In this document: positions 24,601-35,680 of the stretch, piece by piece | Layout of the letters: each line of letters opens with the position of its first letter | Position numbering within the stretch: position 1 is the first letter of the stretch | Origin: Ciona intestinalis | Lineage: Eukaryota; Chordata; Ascidiacea; Phlebobranchia; Cionidae | Length of the DNA stretch: 64,000 nt | Direction of reading: 5' to 3' | NCBI RefSeq assembly: GCF_000224145.3 | Contig: NC_020169.2 | Coordinates: 1,848,662 to 1,912,661, forward strand | The notes under the pieces: model-generated | Told to the model about the DNA's origin: nothing | Seen by the model: the letters and a program-made list of their open reading frames with translations, nothing else | Databases searched by the model: none | Made by a program: the position numbers and the translations under genes

Positions 24601-27024
24601 GTTGCTACCATTGTGGCCGTATATGTCCTTGGGCAAGACACTTAATGGCAGTTGCTTCAACCCAGTGGTCACTAATGGGTTGTCCAAATTATCAGCCACA
24701 CATAAAAAAAGGAAAAACAAAAAAAAACATAATCACCTTTAATTCACATACTTGGTAACTCGTAAGCTGGCACGAGGTGTATGAAATAGAACACCCGTCT
24801 TTAACCACTGTCAATATCCGGCACGCGAGGATAAGGTAGTTTGTATTCATTCAGGATAAAGTCAGGCGCGCTATCCATTATAATGATTATACCATGACGG
24901 CTACAGGTTTAGCAGTTTATGTCAAGAATTTGTTTTCGCTAATTATCGTTCTATTGCTACCAATAACATATTAATACATGTCCACATACAGGTAGTGTGA
25001 TGTCAATGGCAATGGGCGAGGATGAAAAATGTCGGACTCTATACATTGGCTCGTGGGATATGAACGTTACAATATGGGATTGCGTAACTTGTGAGCTTCG
25101 AAAGGCTTTGGTCGGACACACAGGGACAGTTACTGCCGTTGCCGTTGATAATACATACATGTAGGTTGCATTAAATTTTTAACAAAAAAAGCATTTTTTA
25201 TTAAAATCCCTTTAGCTGATCGGTTTTTGTCTTGCACCGTGACTCAGTGAATAGCACGCCAGCATGTTGCCCAGAGGGTACTGGTTCGAGGCTTAACGAT
25301 GTTATTATTGTCGGCGTATGTGTTCTCTTTAGGACATTCATTTATTCATATCTTTTCAGAATATCCTGTTCCCACGATACCACTATACGTGTATGGGATA
25401 TCCGTAACTACGAGTGCTTGCGCGTGCTTCGTCACCATAACGGGGCTGTACAGTGCATGTCTTACCACGATAAAGTGATCATCACGGGTGGCACGGATAG
25501 GTACGTGAATGCTGTGTTGAAATTAAGCCTTTTTGAGAATTAAACTTTTTGTTTTTTATATTTTCGAAATTTTTATTTTTGATAATTTTTATTTTCGAAA
25601 TTACTTTTTTCTTGCAGGTTAATACATATGAGTAACCCTGACGATGGTGAATTGCTGAAGACCCTCAGTGGCCATATGTCTCCAGTTACTGCAGTTGTGG
25701 TAAAAAGTTATTTCGTAAATATTTTTTAATAAACATACCATAATAAACGTTTTAATCTTAAACAGATTATCCGCTAATATATTATAGAAATAACTTTTTT
25801 TATGAGCAAAAACATTTCTTTGCAATTTTAAAATAGTTTGCCCAAAAAATTCTTGAAGGTTTTTTAAGCCTGCCATTTGCCTGCCAGCAACTGTATATAT
25901 AAAATTTAATAGTTTAATGTTTCCAAACCTTAGTTATATTATAGCGGCAACACAAAATGTTTTCCAAACCTTAGTTATATTATAGCGGCAGCACAAACTA
26001 ATAGTGAGCGCTGACCGAGACGGAATGATTATGCTCTGGTCGGCAGAGGGCGGTAGTGAGCCTGTGGAAAGCATCCAGGCGCATGAGAAGCAAATAAACG
26101 ACCTTGCAATTTCTGGTGGACGATTTTTTACAGCATCGAGGTAGAATTGTTAATTGTGTAAGATGTTTATGATGTTTAATGTGTTTTTGATCTATAGTTT
26201 TTAACCAATAGAAAGTACCAAACTGTTTGCTTTTAGTCATTATTTTTTCGGGCAGTTTATATACGGTACTGTGGGGTAAGTTGGCACACCTTTAGCACAT
26301 ATCTAAATATCCCGATCCCGTGTTTTAAACTAATATCAGCGCTCTATGAGAGTAGCAAGGATACAGTTTTATAATTCTTTGAAAGGTTTTTGTTTACTAA
26401 AAAACGAAAATAAAAATAGAATGAAAAGGTGTCTCATCTTCCCCAACCTACAATATATATGAATGAATGTAGTCTTACCCTCACGTGGCGGGCAACGACA
26501 GTCCTGTAATGTAACACGGGTGTCTGTTTCATACACCTCATGTTCGCTTGCGAGTTATGTAACTTTTATGTATTAATGAATGGCTGACAATTTAGACAAC
26601 CCATAAGGAAATAATGAGTTGGAAAAAAATATTTTACCTTTTCAGCGACATGTTGATTAAAGAGTGGGAGTTAGTTACTTTGAGGTGTGTGCGCGTTCTA
26701 CAAGGCCATGTGAATGAGGTTACGGGAGTTCGGGTAAGTTTTTGATCCAAAATTCCATTATCTCGGTTCAAAACATGTTTATAGCGTTCTAAACAGCTGG
26801 TTTCGTTTAAAAGTGTTCGTTAAACTGTGTACCAGATGTAACGAGAAAACAGGTCGTTTCAAAAATGCGTAATTTATATTTTGCTGCCTTACGAAGCAAT
26901 GACACTCAATTTGTTATTGGCTCAGTGCACAGCGAGGTATTTGGTGACTTGCAGCAAGGATAGCAGTGTCCGCTTGTGGTGGTGGGGGAGTGAAGACGAG
27001 CTGGTGGAACAGCGGCGGCGTTGA
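18660..27024 (+). CDS. F-box and WD40-repeat protein, 17 exons, 1041 residues
   Basis: Exons: 18660-19600, 19836-20036, 20466-20616, 20845-20962, 21229-21393, 21640-21810, 22238-22288, 22518-22763, 23322-23490, 24149-24203, 24260-24389, 24992-25160, 25360-25500, 25618-25699, 25992-26140, 26646-26733, 26926-27024. All phases agree. Order: a WFLSW-type helical segment (about 51-103), a Ser/Thr-rich linker to about 313, a second segment starting WLESW near 432, an F-box (LLPDNYWLSVFDHLSS to WLWKNKCKEIG, about 480-526), VPVDVT repeats (about 600-681), then seven WD repeats from 757 to the end. Known: F-box proteins bind SKP1 and a propeller usually holds the ubiquitination substrate. Closest architecture known to me is FBXW10-like, and the WFxxW-then-F-box order also occurs in FBXO16; orthology is not settled. 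The start at 18660 was chosen over the in-frame ATG at 18585, which sits next to a SINE. Confidence 0.85.
21529..21566 (-). mobile_element. SINE head relic
   Basis: The antisense GCGCGCCAATCACTGTGCCACGGCGC stretch matches the A-box end of the local SINE. Nothing of the rest is recognisable. Located in the intron after the F-box exon. Confidence 0.55.
22049..22098. other. Assembly gap (50 N)
   Basis: Gap inside the intron between exons 21640-21810 and 22238-22288 of the F-box/WD40 gene; no coding frame appears to be interrupted. Confidence 1.
23776..24108 (-). mobile_element. Two antisense SINE copies or one copy with a duplicated tail
   Basis: CATACACATCATGCCCGCTTACGAG near 23781 and TTACACCTCGTGCCAGC near 23931 are both antisense versions of the SINE tail. 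The second continues into the core (GTGTCTTGCACAAGACACATA, ending near 24088). AACGACAGTCGTT is duplicated at 23881 and 23898. Intronic in the F-box/WD40 gene. Confidence 0.75.
24409..24600 (+). mobile_element. MITE-like element in intron
   Basis: Left end AGGGTGGAGGAAGATGCGGCAC, right end GTCCTATCTTTCCCC, interior CATCACGACTCCGATAGACC typical of the family. A SINE follows directly at its right end, so one element may have inserted next to the other. Confidence 0.85.
24597..24842 (+). mobile_element. tRNA-derived SINE, head missing
   Basis: Contains core TATGTCCTTGGGCAAGACAC, an A-rich stretch, and tail GGCACGAGGTGTATGAAAT with AACACCCGTC and GCGAGGATAA. The A and B boxes are lost at the junction with the preceding MITE-like element. 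Intronic. Confidence 0.82.
25228..25337 (+). mobile_element. SINE head fragment
   Basis: GTGACTCAGTGAATAGCACGCC resembles the A-box half, and GGTTCGAGGCT near 25271 the B box, followed by CGGCGTATGTGT. The rest of the element is absent. Lies directly before the exon at 25360, close to its polypyrimidine tract. Confidence 0.75.
25916..25997 (+). repeat. 40-bp tandem duplication spanning a splice acceptor
   Basis: The stretch beginning AATGTTTCCAAACC occurs twice, at 25916 and 25956. The first copy ends CGGCAACAC and the second CGGCAGCAC, so only the second offers the CAG used as the acceptor for the exon at 25992. Both copies also contain TATAG six bases earlier, which in the second copy would add two codons in frame. 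Confidence 0.88.
26262..26455 (-). mobile_element. MITE-like element in intron
   Basis: Left end TACTGTGGGGTAAGTTGGCAC, right end GTGTCTCATCTTCCCCAACC; the interior (TTTAGCACATATC...GGATACAGTTTTATAATTC) is in reverse orientation. Intronic in the F-box/WD40 gene. Confidence 0.85.
26460..26612 (-). mobile_element. SINE tail fragment, antisense
   Basis: Antisense tail signals TTACCCTCACGTGGCGGGCAA, AACACGGGTGT and CATACACCTCATG, followed by part of the middle region. The core and head are missing. It abuts the MITE-like element on its left. Confidence 0.75.
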
Positions 27025-27122
27025 ATGAGATTTGACCAAATCCTTGTTTGGTTATAACACTGTGATTTTATTTGATTTCAATTTACCTAAATGGCTTTTT
27101 GATATTTTGCCTCAGTATTATA

Positions 27123-27312
27123 TATTAGGTTAGAATACGATGACACTTGTTTTCGCTCTTATGTCTTTTTCCATTTGGTGGTAAGCAAAGAAAACAGAAC
27201 AGTAGTCCCGCGACTTATCGTGGTTAATTGGTCAAAAATCGTTGATAATTGGTCAAAACGCGATAAAGGATTTCGGTGATTACGATTTCTCATCTTGCCC
27301 TGCAGTATTATA
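27123..27312 (+). mobile_element. MITE-like element, diverged
   Basis: Left end TATTAGGTTAGAATACGATGACAC and right end CTCATCTTGCCCTGCAGTA are weakened versions of the family termini; the interior keeps CATTTGGTGGTAAGCAAAG. Confidence 0.7.
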
Positions 27313-27869
27313 CAACAGGAGCGAATGTACGTTCTAAGAATCTAAATCAATTGCATTACTCGTTAAATTCCTTTGCGGGTTGATTGCCTGTATAAGTGCT
27401 TGTCGGATGCTGTTCTAAAATACAGCCCACGTTTTCCATATTAGCGAATGTCAGGCCAATTTTATATTTCGGTTCCACGAGGCATATCACACGTCGTAAA
27501 ACGTAGGACTCAATTCAGCGTTTGAATTTTCGGGTTCAATTCGGTGCGGTGGTCCCGTGGCTAGGTGCCTTTGATATTTGGCCTGAAAAATGCGCGCCAA
27601 GTAATGACCGACAATATAAAATTAATAAATGCATATTACACGGTAATACGGAAGGTAAGTGCTTACAAACATAAAATAGAATATCTTTTATTTCATTCTA
27701 CCAGACGGTTTTAGAAGCCATCGTTTTTTCATGGCCAAATAATAGACTGCGAAAGTAATATTTCGATGTTTTGTTTTCGCAAAATGATCTATATACCATC
27801 TGTGTCTGTTAAGGTCTTATTAAGACTATTGGAGCTGGTAATAACAGCGATCTATTTTTTATACACATA

Positions 27870-28238
27870 CAGTAAGGGTAGGAGAAGATTGGACACCTTT
27901 TTATTGTATTATCTCGTCCCACTTGGTGGTAAAAAAAGAACTAAAAACCGCATCCTTACTGCTTTCAAAGATCGTTGTTAACACGATCAAGATATTTGGA
28001 TATTATAGTAGAGCGGGGGAAGATGGGACACTTTTTCTATAAATTTTTTCGTTTCATTTGGTAGAAAACAAAGAACATTCAAAGAATTATAAAACCGTAT
28101 CCTCGCGACTTTCATAGACCGTTGTTAATTGTTTAAAACACGATCAGCATATTTGGATATTATGCGCTAAAGGTGTCCCATCTTCCCCCACCCTACTATA
28201 TGAGTTAAAGGTGTCTCACCTTCTCCCATCCTACTATA
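27870..28238 (+). mobile_element. MITE-like element interrupted by a second copy
   Basis: The outer element begins AGTAAGGGTAGGAGAAGATTGGAC, runs to GATATTTGGATATTATA at 28007, and resumes at about 28199 as TGAGTTAAAGGTGTCTCACC ending CCTACTATA. Removing the inner copy restores the family order. Confidence 0.85.
28008..28198 (+). mobile_element. Inner MITE-like element nested in the outer copy
   Basis: A complete element with GAGCGGGGGAAGATGGGACAC and GTGTCCCATCTTCCCCCACC termini, flanked by TATA on both sides. Its interior is closer to the family consensus than that of its host, as expected of a younger insertion. Confidence 0.88.
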
Positions 28239-28433
28239 TAGTACGGCCGAATAAGATGTGACATGTTTTCATTCTCTCTTCACGTCCCATTTGTTGGTAA
28301 ACAAAACATATTCACAAAATTATACAACCGTAACCCCGCGACTAAAAAACAACTTTTAATTGTTAAAAGCACGGTTAGGACATATGGGATTTAGGTATCT
28401 AGCAGTATCTTATCGTTCCCCACAGTACTATAT
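28239..28433 (+). mobile_element. MITE-like element, adjacent third copy
   Basis: Begins GTACGGCCGAATAAGATGTGAC directly after the outer element and ends CTTATCGTTCCCCACAGTA. The sequence is more diverged but the order of interior blocks is kept. Confidence 0.8.
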
Positions 28434-29591
28434 ATTACAACTTTACAAAGGGACATATTTCTGCTTAATTGAGAAAAAGGTAATCCGGCAAACCATTGGA
28501 ATCCTGGATTCGTGAGGAATTCGCGGCCGCGTTGCGTGCGAGCAATCCGCCGCTCATGTTTACGGCTTTCCGGCAATCTCGGGATGCTTTGTCTCGCCGG
28601 CGATTGGGGGAGAAAAATAAACCTATTCCACCTCACGCCGAGGGTCGCAAACTTTCGCTGGGGGGTTAAGAATCCAAGACGGGAGCTTCTGATCCCAGCG
28701 GATTAAAAGTGGATCCTCCGCTGTATACGAAGCCACGTTCCACGACCTGTTGGCAAGTATGTGTCTTTTACCAATGTCAATTTCATTCCCATTATCCATA
28801 ATACAACATGATAATACTTTTGGCATTATAAACAATGTGCGTTTACAATGATATGGATCTTGGATTGCCTAATAAAGTTGTTGGTCTTAACTTTCCAGTT
28901 CCGCCTACGAGTCTCTATATCAGCGCGGGGAGCTCGCACTCGACAAAAGTTGGACCACCGGTAAGAACTTTCCGTGATTTCATAATTGTGTTCAACCTCG
29001 ATTGCGTGCGAAGGCTCGCCGGAAAGCGGCTGGTTTAAATGTGTATACGTTATTTTACAACTCGTATTTGTCTAGCCTGTCGATCACATTTTCTCAGCAT
29101 AACCAGGCCATTATAAAAATATTGAAAAACGTCTGGCGAATTCTGGTGGCTTAAACGAGAATATTTTAGTGAAAAATCTCACGGAAAACAGACGACATTG
29201 GACAACACCTGTGCGGCCGCAGTGTACACATATAAAATAGCTTTTATCGCAACATCGGCTTTAAAAGCCTGAATAATAAATTCGTAACAAAAATATTAAA
29301 ACGCCATTTATAACGTTTTTAAAGTAAAAAATATCCCACGAGTTTTTATTGGGAAATTGCGTCATCAAATGCCAATGCAGAGAATTATGGAAAAAACACC
29401 GCGTTTGTTTGTAATTGACTTCGCTAACATGTCATACCGGAAGGGCATTAACACTGTCTAATCTCCGGTGTATTACTTCAGCAAACAAGTGCATTCCGCT
29501 AAACTTATTTACTCACTATGCAATTTCGTTTTTCCCGGTCCAGTAAAATGGTTCATTTAGCCTACTACGAAAAAATGCGGCCTGTATTTAT

Positions 29592-29772
29592 AATACCGTG
29601 GGGAAACTAGACACCGTTTATAGCACTTTATATACCATATTTCCTAATCGTCTTTTTTAGAACCAAGAATGCGTGTTTAGAGTCTTAAGGGTACGGTTGT
29701 ACACTCCTGAAAACATTCGTTGTTTACTACTAAATGTGGCGATAGAAGTGAATAAAAACACCCAAGCTACTA
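29592..29772 (-). mobile_element. MITE-like element, strongly diverged
   Basis: Left end ACCGTGGGGAAACTAGACACC; the interior in reverse orientation includes TAGCACTTTATATACC and GTTTACTACTAAATG; right end degraded. Confidence 0.65.
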
Positions 29773-29974
29773 TACAGTACGGTTGGAGAAATGGGACACC
29801 TTTTCATCCCATAGTTTCGTCCCATTTGGATAGTTACCAATGAAAATTCAAATAAATATAAAAAACGTATCCTCACGAGTCCCACTGTCCATTCTTGATT
29901 GATTAAAATAAGATCAGAATATTTGTATTTTATATATGCTAAAAGTGTCCTATCTTGCTCTAAAGTACTATATA
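29771..29974 (+). mobile_element. MITE-like element
   Basis: Begins CAGTACGGTTGGAGAAATGG and ends GTGTCCTATCTTGCTCTAAAG, with interior CATCCCATAGTTTCGTCCC. Lies back to back with the diverged copy on its left. Confidence 0.82.
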
Positions 29975-31163
29975 TCAACGTTAGCACATTAAAAAACTAA
30001 ACTTTGAAATCTTAAAATTTAAAATTCAATTAATGAATGCTTTTCTCGTAGTCAGCAAAATGCTTTACAAAATAAAGTCTCCATCTTTATTGACAAGTAT
30101 CTGCTTTGTGCCCATTTGTTTGCTATTACGAGACATCGTAAATCCGAGTCCTGGGTTGTCGTATAGATTAAATTCTTAATTTTCCACCGATGCATGCATT
30201 TAATTAGATTAGGGTGACAGGGTGTCGGTCCGAGTGATAGTTTGGCGCCGACGCCGCTTTAATTAAACACTTGTCGGAGACATTAAGTTTGCGCATTGTC
30301 TGTAGCTACCTACCAAATCTCGCCGTGGTTTTAACACAGGGTACCTGACAGTGCTGTTTCCGTTTTCTTGTTCCAGTGTTACCAGTTATAAACGGGCCTG
30401 AGCAAAACGCGCCACAAAATGTGTTTCAAGAAATGGTGACAACACGCCACAAAATGTGCTTCGGTAAATGATGTAATTTAAAAAAAGAATGAGGTTTTCT
30501 TGGTGTTGTGCCAGTGATTAAGCTCCATACATCCGGCTCGTTTATAGCACAAGAGCTATTCCTAAATGAAGTTATATAAATTAATCTATTTTTACACTCA
30601 CTTCAATGCTGGTTCGATTGTATATAAACTTTAAGCGTGTACTTGATTACTGAAGTGTTGTCGCTGATTGGCAGTGACACTGGTTTAACGTGCCTCACGC
30701 TCTCTATTCCAGAGTGGTCACTCGAAGCACTAAACGCATTTACACACAATCAAGCAAACAAATTCCAGCGTACGACGTCGGTGTATGTAATCTGAGTCAT
30801 AAGGTAAACGATGGCGCACAGTCGCCTAACGCCGATGCTATTGATTAGGGAATGAACACAATTAAAAGCACATGTAAGCAGTCTTATGAGAAAGCAGCTA
30901 AGACGATAAGCTACGGTGTACGACATGAGATGTGAATTAGACATTGCGAATGCAGTTTATTTAATGTAACATTTTTAAGCTTGCAAATGAATTGGTGACG
31001 ACAGAAGGTTAAAGTATGTAGTAAAAGCTAGTATAGTTTGGTTTAGTAATGAAGGCTGCTTGAGCAAGCAAACCAAACCGTACATTCGTCAGTCTTATAG
31101 GTAATACTCAAGTTGAAGTATTGGTGTGTTACCAAATGCTATTATACCGAATCGAGCATTTTT

Positions 31164-31415
31164 ATGGATGATTGTCTATTGTTTGTGCATATATACTTTA
31201 TACGACAAAATAAGCATGAGTTAATCGACATGTGTTGTTTTGCTCAGATTCAAGGTGGCCACAGCATACTAGTAATGGTGTATTTATAAATGCTAATCGA
31301 GAGTTGGTATGGATGATTGTCTATTGTTTGTGCATGTATACTTTATACGACAAAATGGTCATGAATTAATCAACATGTGCTGTTTTGCTCCGATTCGCGA
31401 TAGCCACAGAAAACT
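31164..31415. repeat. Tandem direct duplication, period about 145 bp
   Basis: ATGGATGATTGTCTATTG occurs at 31164 and 31309, and the match continues through TTTATACGACAAAAT and TGTTTTGCTC for over 100 bases with scattered changes. No coding meaning is evident. Confidence 0.85.
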
Positions 31416-31811
31416 AGGGTTGTACTTGACGTATCTCCTTTATTTAACAAAGTGTCAAAGACATTATGAGGTGGCTAACTCGTCTATTTTGAGTGCACCT
31501 TCGGGTACTCGCCTGCCCTGGAGAGCGCACCACAAGCACTTCGCTGCCACGCGCCTCCCTTCAGAATGCCTAGGGTTTGCTCAGACTAAAATAGCAAAGT
31601 GTCCGTGGTCGTAGTAATCACACCGCAGAGATTTGCAAGTGCCAGATTTTGCTGTTATGTAACAGTTTCCTAGTTTTTTTCTTTTGTTTAAGTCTATATT
31701 CCTTAGCTTTTGTTCTTGCATATGGTTAACAGGCGTTGGGCCTTCGCTTTTGTTATTTAAGCGTATTTAGAAATGTTTCTTAGGTTAATTCTTTATGCGT
31801 TCGTCACAGTG

Positions 31812-31998
31812 AAATAGGGGAAGATGGGACATTTTCATCATGTTTTCTCGTCCCATTTGGTAGTAAACAGATAACATCTAAAGAGTTATAAAACCGTAGT
31901 CTCACGACTCCCATAGACCGTTGTTAATTGTTTAAAACAAATTCAGGTTATTTGGATATTATGTACTAAAGTATCCCGGCCTACCCAAACCTACTATA
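31812..31998 (+). mobile_element. MITE-like element
   Basis: Begins AAATAGGGGAAGATGGGAC, with interior CTCGTCCCATTTGGTAGTAA and CCCATAGACCGTTGTTAATT; the right end CCCGGCCTACCCAAACCTAC is partly degraded. Confidence 0.85.
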
Positions 31999-32890
31999 TT
32001 GTTATTTTTCCAAGATATTCGCAGGAATGTCTCTGTTAGAAAACTGGCAATTTGGGGAGTAAGAAGATCAGAAGTGAAGCTTGGAATACAGGACAAGCAA
32101 AACTGACGGTTCAAAATAAGGAAATCAAGGTAGGATGTGACGAAAAATTCCGGTTTATTAATTAAGAATTTTCCCCGAATCGAATAAATGAGAATTTCTG
32201 GGTAAACTTGAAAACCCAATGCCGCTATAAGCAGCTTACGACGGAAGAGCTATGCTATGTTTACGTGGTAAATTTCAAGTGAGAATAATGTATGAAGGGG
32301 AACTTAACATTAAGGCAAGCGAAAAATCGTTGCCATTGATTATACGTGTACCTGATACTTAACCAGCACTTAGAGTACGGCGTGAGGCATCGGCAGTCGT
32401 GAGAAAACGCTTTTAGACTTGTCGGCTACAAGAAAGTGACGGTATATAGCCCACCGTGGCCACTTTCTGTCAAACATCCGTGTTAGTGAACATAGAACTG
32501 TGTTGAAATCATAACAGGGTCTTAGTCGTTTTGCTGTAAGCGGTGCCGTATTATAGCTTCAAGTATCCTTTGTGCCAAACCAATGCTCGTAGGCTTAGTG
32601 AGATAAACCCCGGACCAATTCCTGATCCTGACCTAACTGTAAATCGTTCACAACAAAGATACGACTCGATCGTGGCGAGCAAACTCAGTATCAAAGCGCC
32701 GGTGCTCGAAATTCCAAACGTCTTTGATGTTTCCTAAACATATCGTCGCTGTTTTTCTCCACGCGTTCTTATAGCGATGACGTAAGTCTTTCCATAAATC
32801 ATAGCGCAAAAATGGAAACGGTTACGTAACTAATACGGATGTGGTATGCACCGTGGAAACATGTTACGTTACTTTTAGTGCGCGTTACAA

Positions 32891-33110
32891 AATAGAGTGG
32901 GTTAGGGTAAAAATGTTTTTATTTTCGTTCTCTTTTATCGTTCTATTAATCTATTTGGTAATAAACAAAGAATATTACAGATTTAGTAGATTATGGGAAG
33001 ATGGGACACATTTGCATTCTATTTTCTCGTTCCATTTGGTAGTAAACAAGGAATATGAGATACTATGCGCTAACACTATACATCTTAACCCATAGTAGCA
33101 TAGCATGGAT
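32891..33110 (+). mobile_element. Two partial MITE-like copies, internally deleted
   Basis: A head fragment with GAGTGGGTTAGGGT and GGTAATAAACAAAGAATAT (32891-32985) is followed by a second copy, ATTATGGGAAGATGGGACAC, that jumps from GTAAACAAGGAATATGAG to CTATGCGCTAAC and ends near CATCTTAACCCATAGTAG. These are the last recognised copies before the repeat-free ligand region. Confidence 0.7.
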
Positions 33111-33474
33111 TTTTATTGTTTCTTGTTCCCTCCGTGCCGGGAATTGTTATCAGTCAAAACAAACGCAACGAATCGGCCAAAATCTGCTTGTTCACATGCA
33201 AAACTGTCAACACAAAAGTGACAATTACCGAGTTTACACGCATGTAAAATTATTGTAAGAAACCCGATAAGGAGACCTACTTTATCGGCCCCTTATCGTG
33301 GAGATTTGCAACACGCTCTAGCGTTTCAGCCGAAAGCTGTAAGCTTGTATAGTGTTATTGCTAATCACTGTTAGTTGTTGTTGTTGCTGAAAAATGAAGA
33401 AGTTATCAGCAAAAAAAGTTGAGTTAGTGTTGGCAGTTTAATAATACTGAGCCGTTGAAAGTGTTGGGTTAAAG

Positions 33475-35536
33475 ATGCATCGAATACTGCTAGCTGGTTT
33501 GTGTTTATTCGTGGCACTGCATTTCGTGTACGCGCAATGGGACTCTGTTGGTGTAGAGACTAAACTCACAGTTGATCCAGTAAAACTTAAAGCTGTAAAG
33601 TCTGACAAGCAAGCCCATAGCCGTCTGAATGGATTTCTGACTGAAAATTTTAAAAATCGTGAATCTGCAAATGAATACGGACAATTTCACATCAGTAACA
33701 GAGAGGTGTATATAAAAGAACAAGAAACTGAGTTTCAAAAGCTACTGAGAGTAAACCAGATATCAAATATCGAAGCTGCCACTTTTGCTGGAATCGATGA
33801 TGATCAACCAAGTGTTATTCGTGCTTTGTTGGAAAAGCCAAAATCTGCAGCGAAAGGATGTAATCTGCCTGGACAAAATGGCAACGTTGTACGGAGCCTT
33901 CGAAACAAAGGTAATAGGTTTTATCATTAGCTAATTATCCTTTTGTTTCTATGGATAAAGCAATTTAACCTTAACATGTGACGCGTGTGAGTACACCAGC
34001 ACCGTCACGTTGGCCCGGCAGTTTTCGGCCACTTCTGTGAAAGGCGGTTCGTGTAATCTTGTTTTCTGCCCTGTTAGCCACGTTCAATCAACATTGGTCC
34101 ACGGACAGGTGCGCTAATGTTACACCTGATAAGGCCCTGGTACTGATGGCTTAAAGCATAAAGCCAACAGAAACTGACAGGCATTAAAACTTTGCACGGT
34201 CGTTTAAATGTGTTTGAGGGGATGCCTTAGAGTCACCACGGTTGGTGCACTTGGGTAAGAGGTGGCGATATATTAAGCGCGAATGCCCGTGAATGTTAAA
34301 TGCCTACAAGAGCCCTAGCGCTAAAACAGCGTTTTTGACACGTCCGTCTGTTTTGCCAGGGCATGTGCCAACATTTCTTGATAACCGCTCCTATTTAGTT
34401 ACTGTGCTAAATGGTGACATCGGCATGCTTTGAATATTTGAGTTACGTAATTATCCTACTCCTAACTGATGATGTAACGCATTACATTGCCAGGGCGGAT
34501 TCTGTACCAAGATGGGATGAATTTACTGCTACAGTTGCGTTACCACTTTGGTGTTCTGCCAGACTTCGAAAAAATAACATCAGCAATTATTTACGCCGCA
34601 TTACCGGGTGGAAATGACCAGAAATCAAAGTGGTGGGAAGCACACAGTGGCCTCGAATACACTTTCCGTGTGTACGCAATCTCACAGCATAACTGGAACG
34701 AACTGAATTTAAAACTAAGAAGCGCATTAGCTCCAAACGATCGGTTTTCAAGCAACGAATTTTCCGACGAAATTGCTCATATACTTGGTGAAGAAATTTC
34801 TAATAGAACTGTTACATTTAACAGTGAACACGCTACTACTGATTCAACACATCCTCTCGACGTTCTACCGATTCTTAGCCAGTGGAGACGGGATTCAGTT
34901 CGCCATGGTACAGCATCGGCATGCAGATACATTCTTATGGTGACAAAAAAATATCAATCCGAATGGTCTATAAATTCCTCTGAAAACTGGGCAGTTAGCA
35001 AGTGGGAAAGTTTCGGTTCAGGCCAGCCCAGGCTCTTACTTGTGTCCATAGACAGTACACAATGTACACGGGCGATATCCGAAACTGATGATAATAGAAA
35101 CGACAGCAAAAGCGTTGCCGGTAAAGGTAGCGCCACATCTGAAGTAAAAAAACACTCAAGCAGAGATACTGAACAGGCTGCCAGTACGCGTAAGCGTAAA
35201 ACTCGTATGGCTACACGGAGCACTATTTGCCAGCGACATTCAATGTGGGTGGACTTTGAAGAGATGGGTTGGTCAGATTGGGTCATAGCTCCACGGGCGT
35301 TCCAGTCCTACAGATGCGCGGGGGAATGTCCTTTTCCATTAAGCGGCAAACTAAACGGTACCAACCATGCAATGTTAATGACAATGATGAATTCTGTAGA
35401 TCCGTCTAACACCCCAATGCCTTGCTGTGTACCTACCCGGCTGAGTTCTGTATCTATGCTGTATTTGGATAAAAAGGACAACGTTGTGTTGCGCCTGTAC
35501 GAAGATATGGTAGTAGAGGCTTGTGGCTGCAGATGA
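33475..35536 (+). CDS. Gdf1/3-like: Gdf1/3-like (Vg1/univin-type) TGF-beta ligand precursor, 492 residues
   Basis: Two exons, 33475-33910 and 34494-35536, joined in phase 1 (AAAG/GTAATA donor, TTGCCAG acceptor). A signal peptide opens the protein (MHRILLAGLCLFVALHFVYA). The prodomain contains NVVRSLRNKG at the exon junction. A basic stretch with RKRKTR precedes a 102-residue cystine-knot domain from Cys391 with all seven cysteines, including the interchain one in CCVPTRL. Features such as GECPFPL, LNGTNHA and NVVLRLYEDMVV are characteristic of Vg1/GDF1/GDF3 rather than BMP5-8 or ADMP. Known: these ligands pair with Nodal and signal through Smad2/3 in axis formation. The neighbouring Bmp2/4 gene supports the call. 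Alternatives are ADMP or a lineage-specific BMP copy; a phylogeny would decide. Confidence 0.88.
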
Positions 35537-35680
35537 ACATTAAATTAAACCGAACTACTGTACGGAATTTTTGCTATAGAGTTATTTGACTTTTTGTGTT
35601 GCAGCACACGTAGATTTTATCGTTGCATTTTAAACCAAACGCGCCCACAAAGGCTTTTACCTTTAAATTTAATAAAACGA
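35537..35680 (+). other. 3' untranslated region and poly(A) signal of the Gdf1/3-like gene
   Basis: An AATAAA hexamer lies at 35671, 135 bases after the stop codon, at a usual distance for a short trailer. Confidence 0.65.

Larger units (their letters stand above)
27025..33474. other. Intergenic interval between the F-box/WD40 gene and the Gdf1/3-like gene
   Basis: No convincing exon was found. It holds about nine MITE-like elements between 27.1 and 33.1 kb, a 145-bp-period duplication near 31164, and a short 35-bp-period repeat near 30411 (GCCACAAAAT copies). No clear polyadenylation signal follows the F-box gene before the first element at 27123. The part just before 33475 should contain the ligand promoter; no TATA box is obvious. 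Confidence 0.65.

Noticed and set aside
34954..35286. 110-codon minus-strand frame inside the Gdf1/3-like gene
   Set aside because: Shadow of the ligand coding exon; no family match.
33475..35536. Assignment of the upstream ligand as ADMP with a Pinhead neighbour
   Set aside because: The mature domain has Vg1/GDF1/3-type strings (GECPFPL, LNGTNHA, NVVLRLYEDMVV), and the only neighbouring ligand is Bmp2/4, with no Pinhead-like cysteine protein seen.
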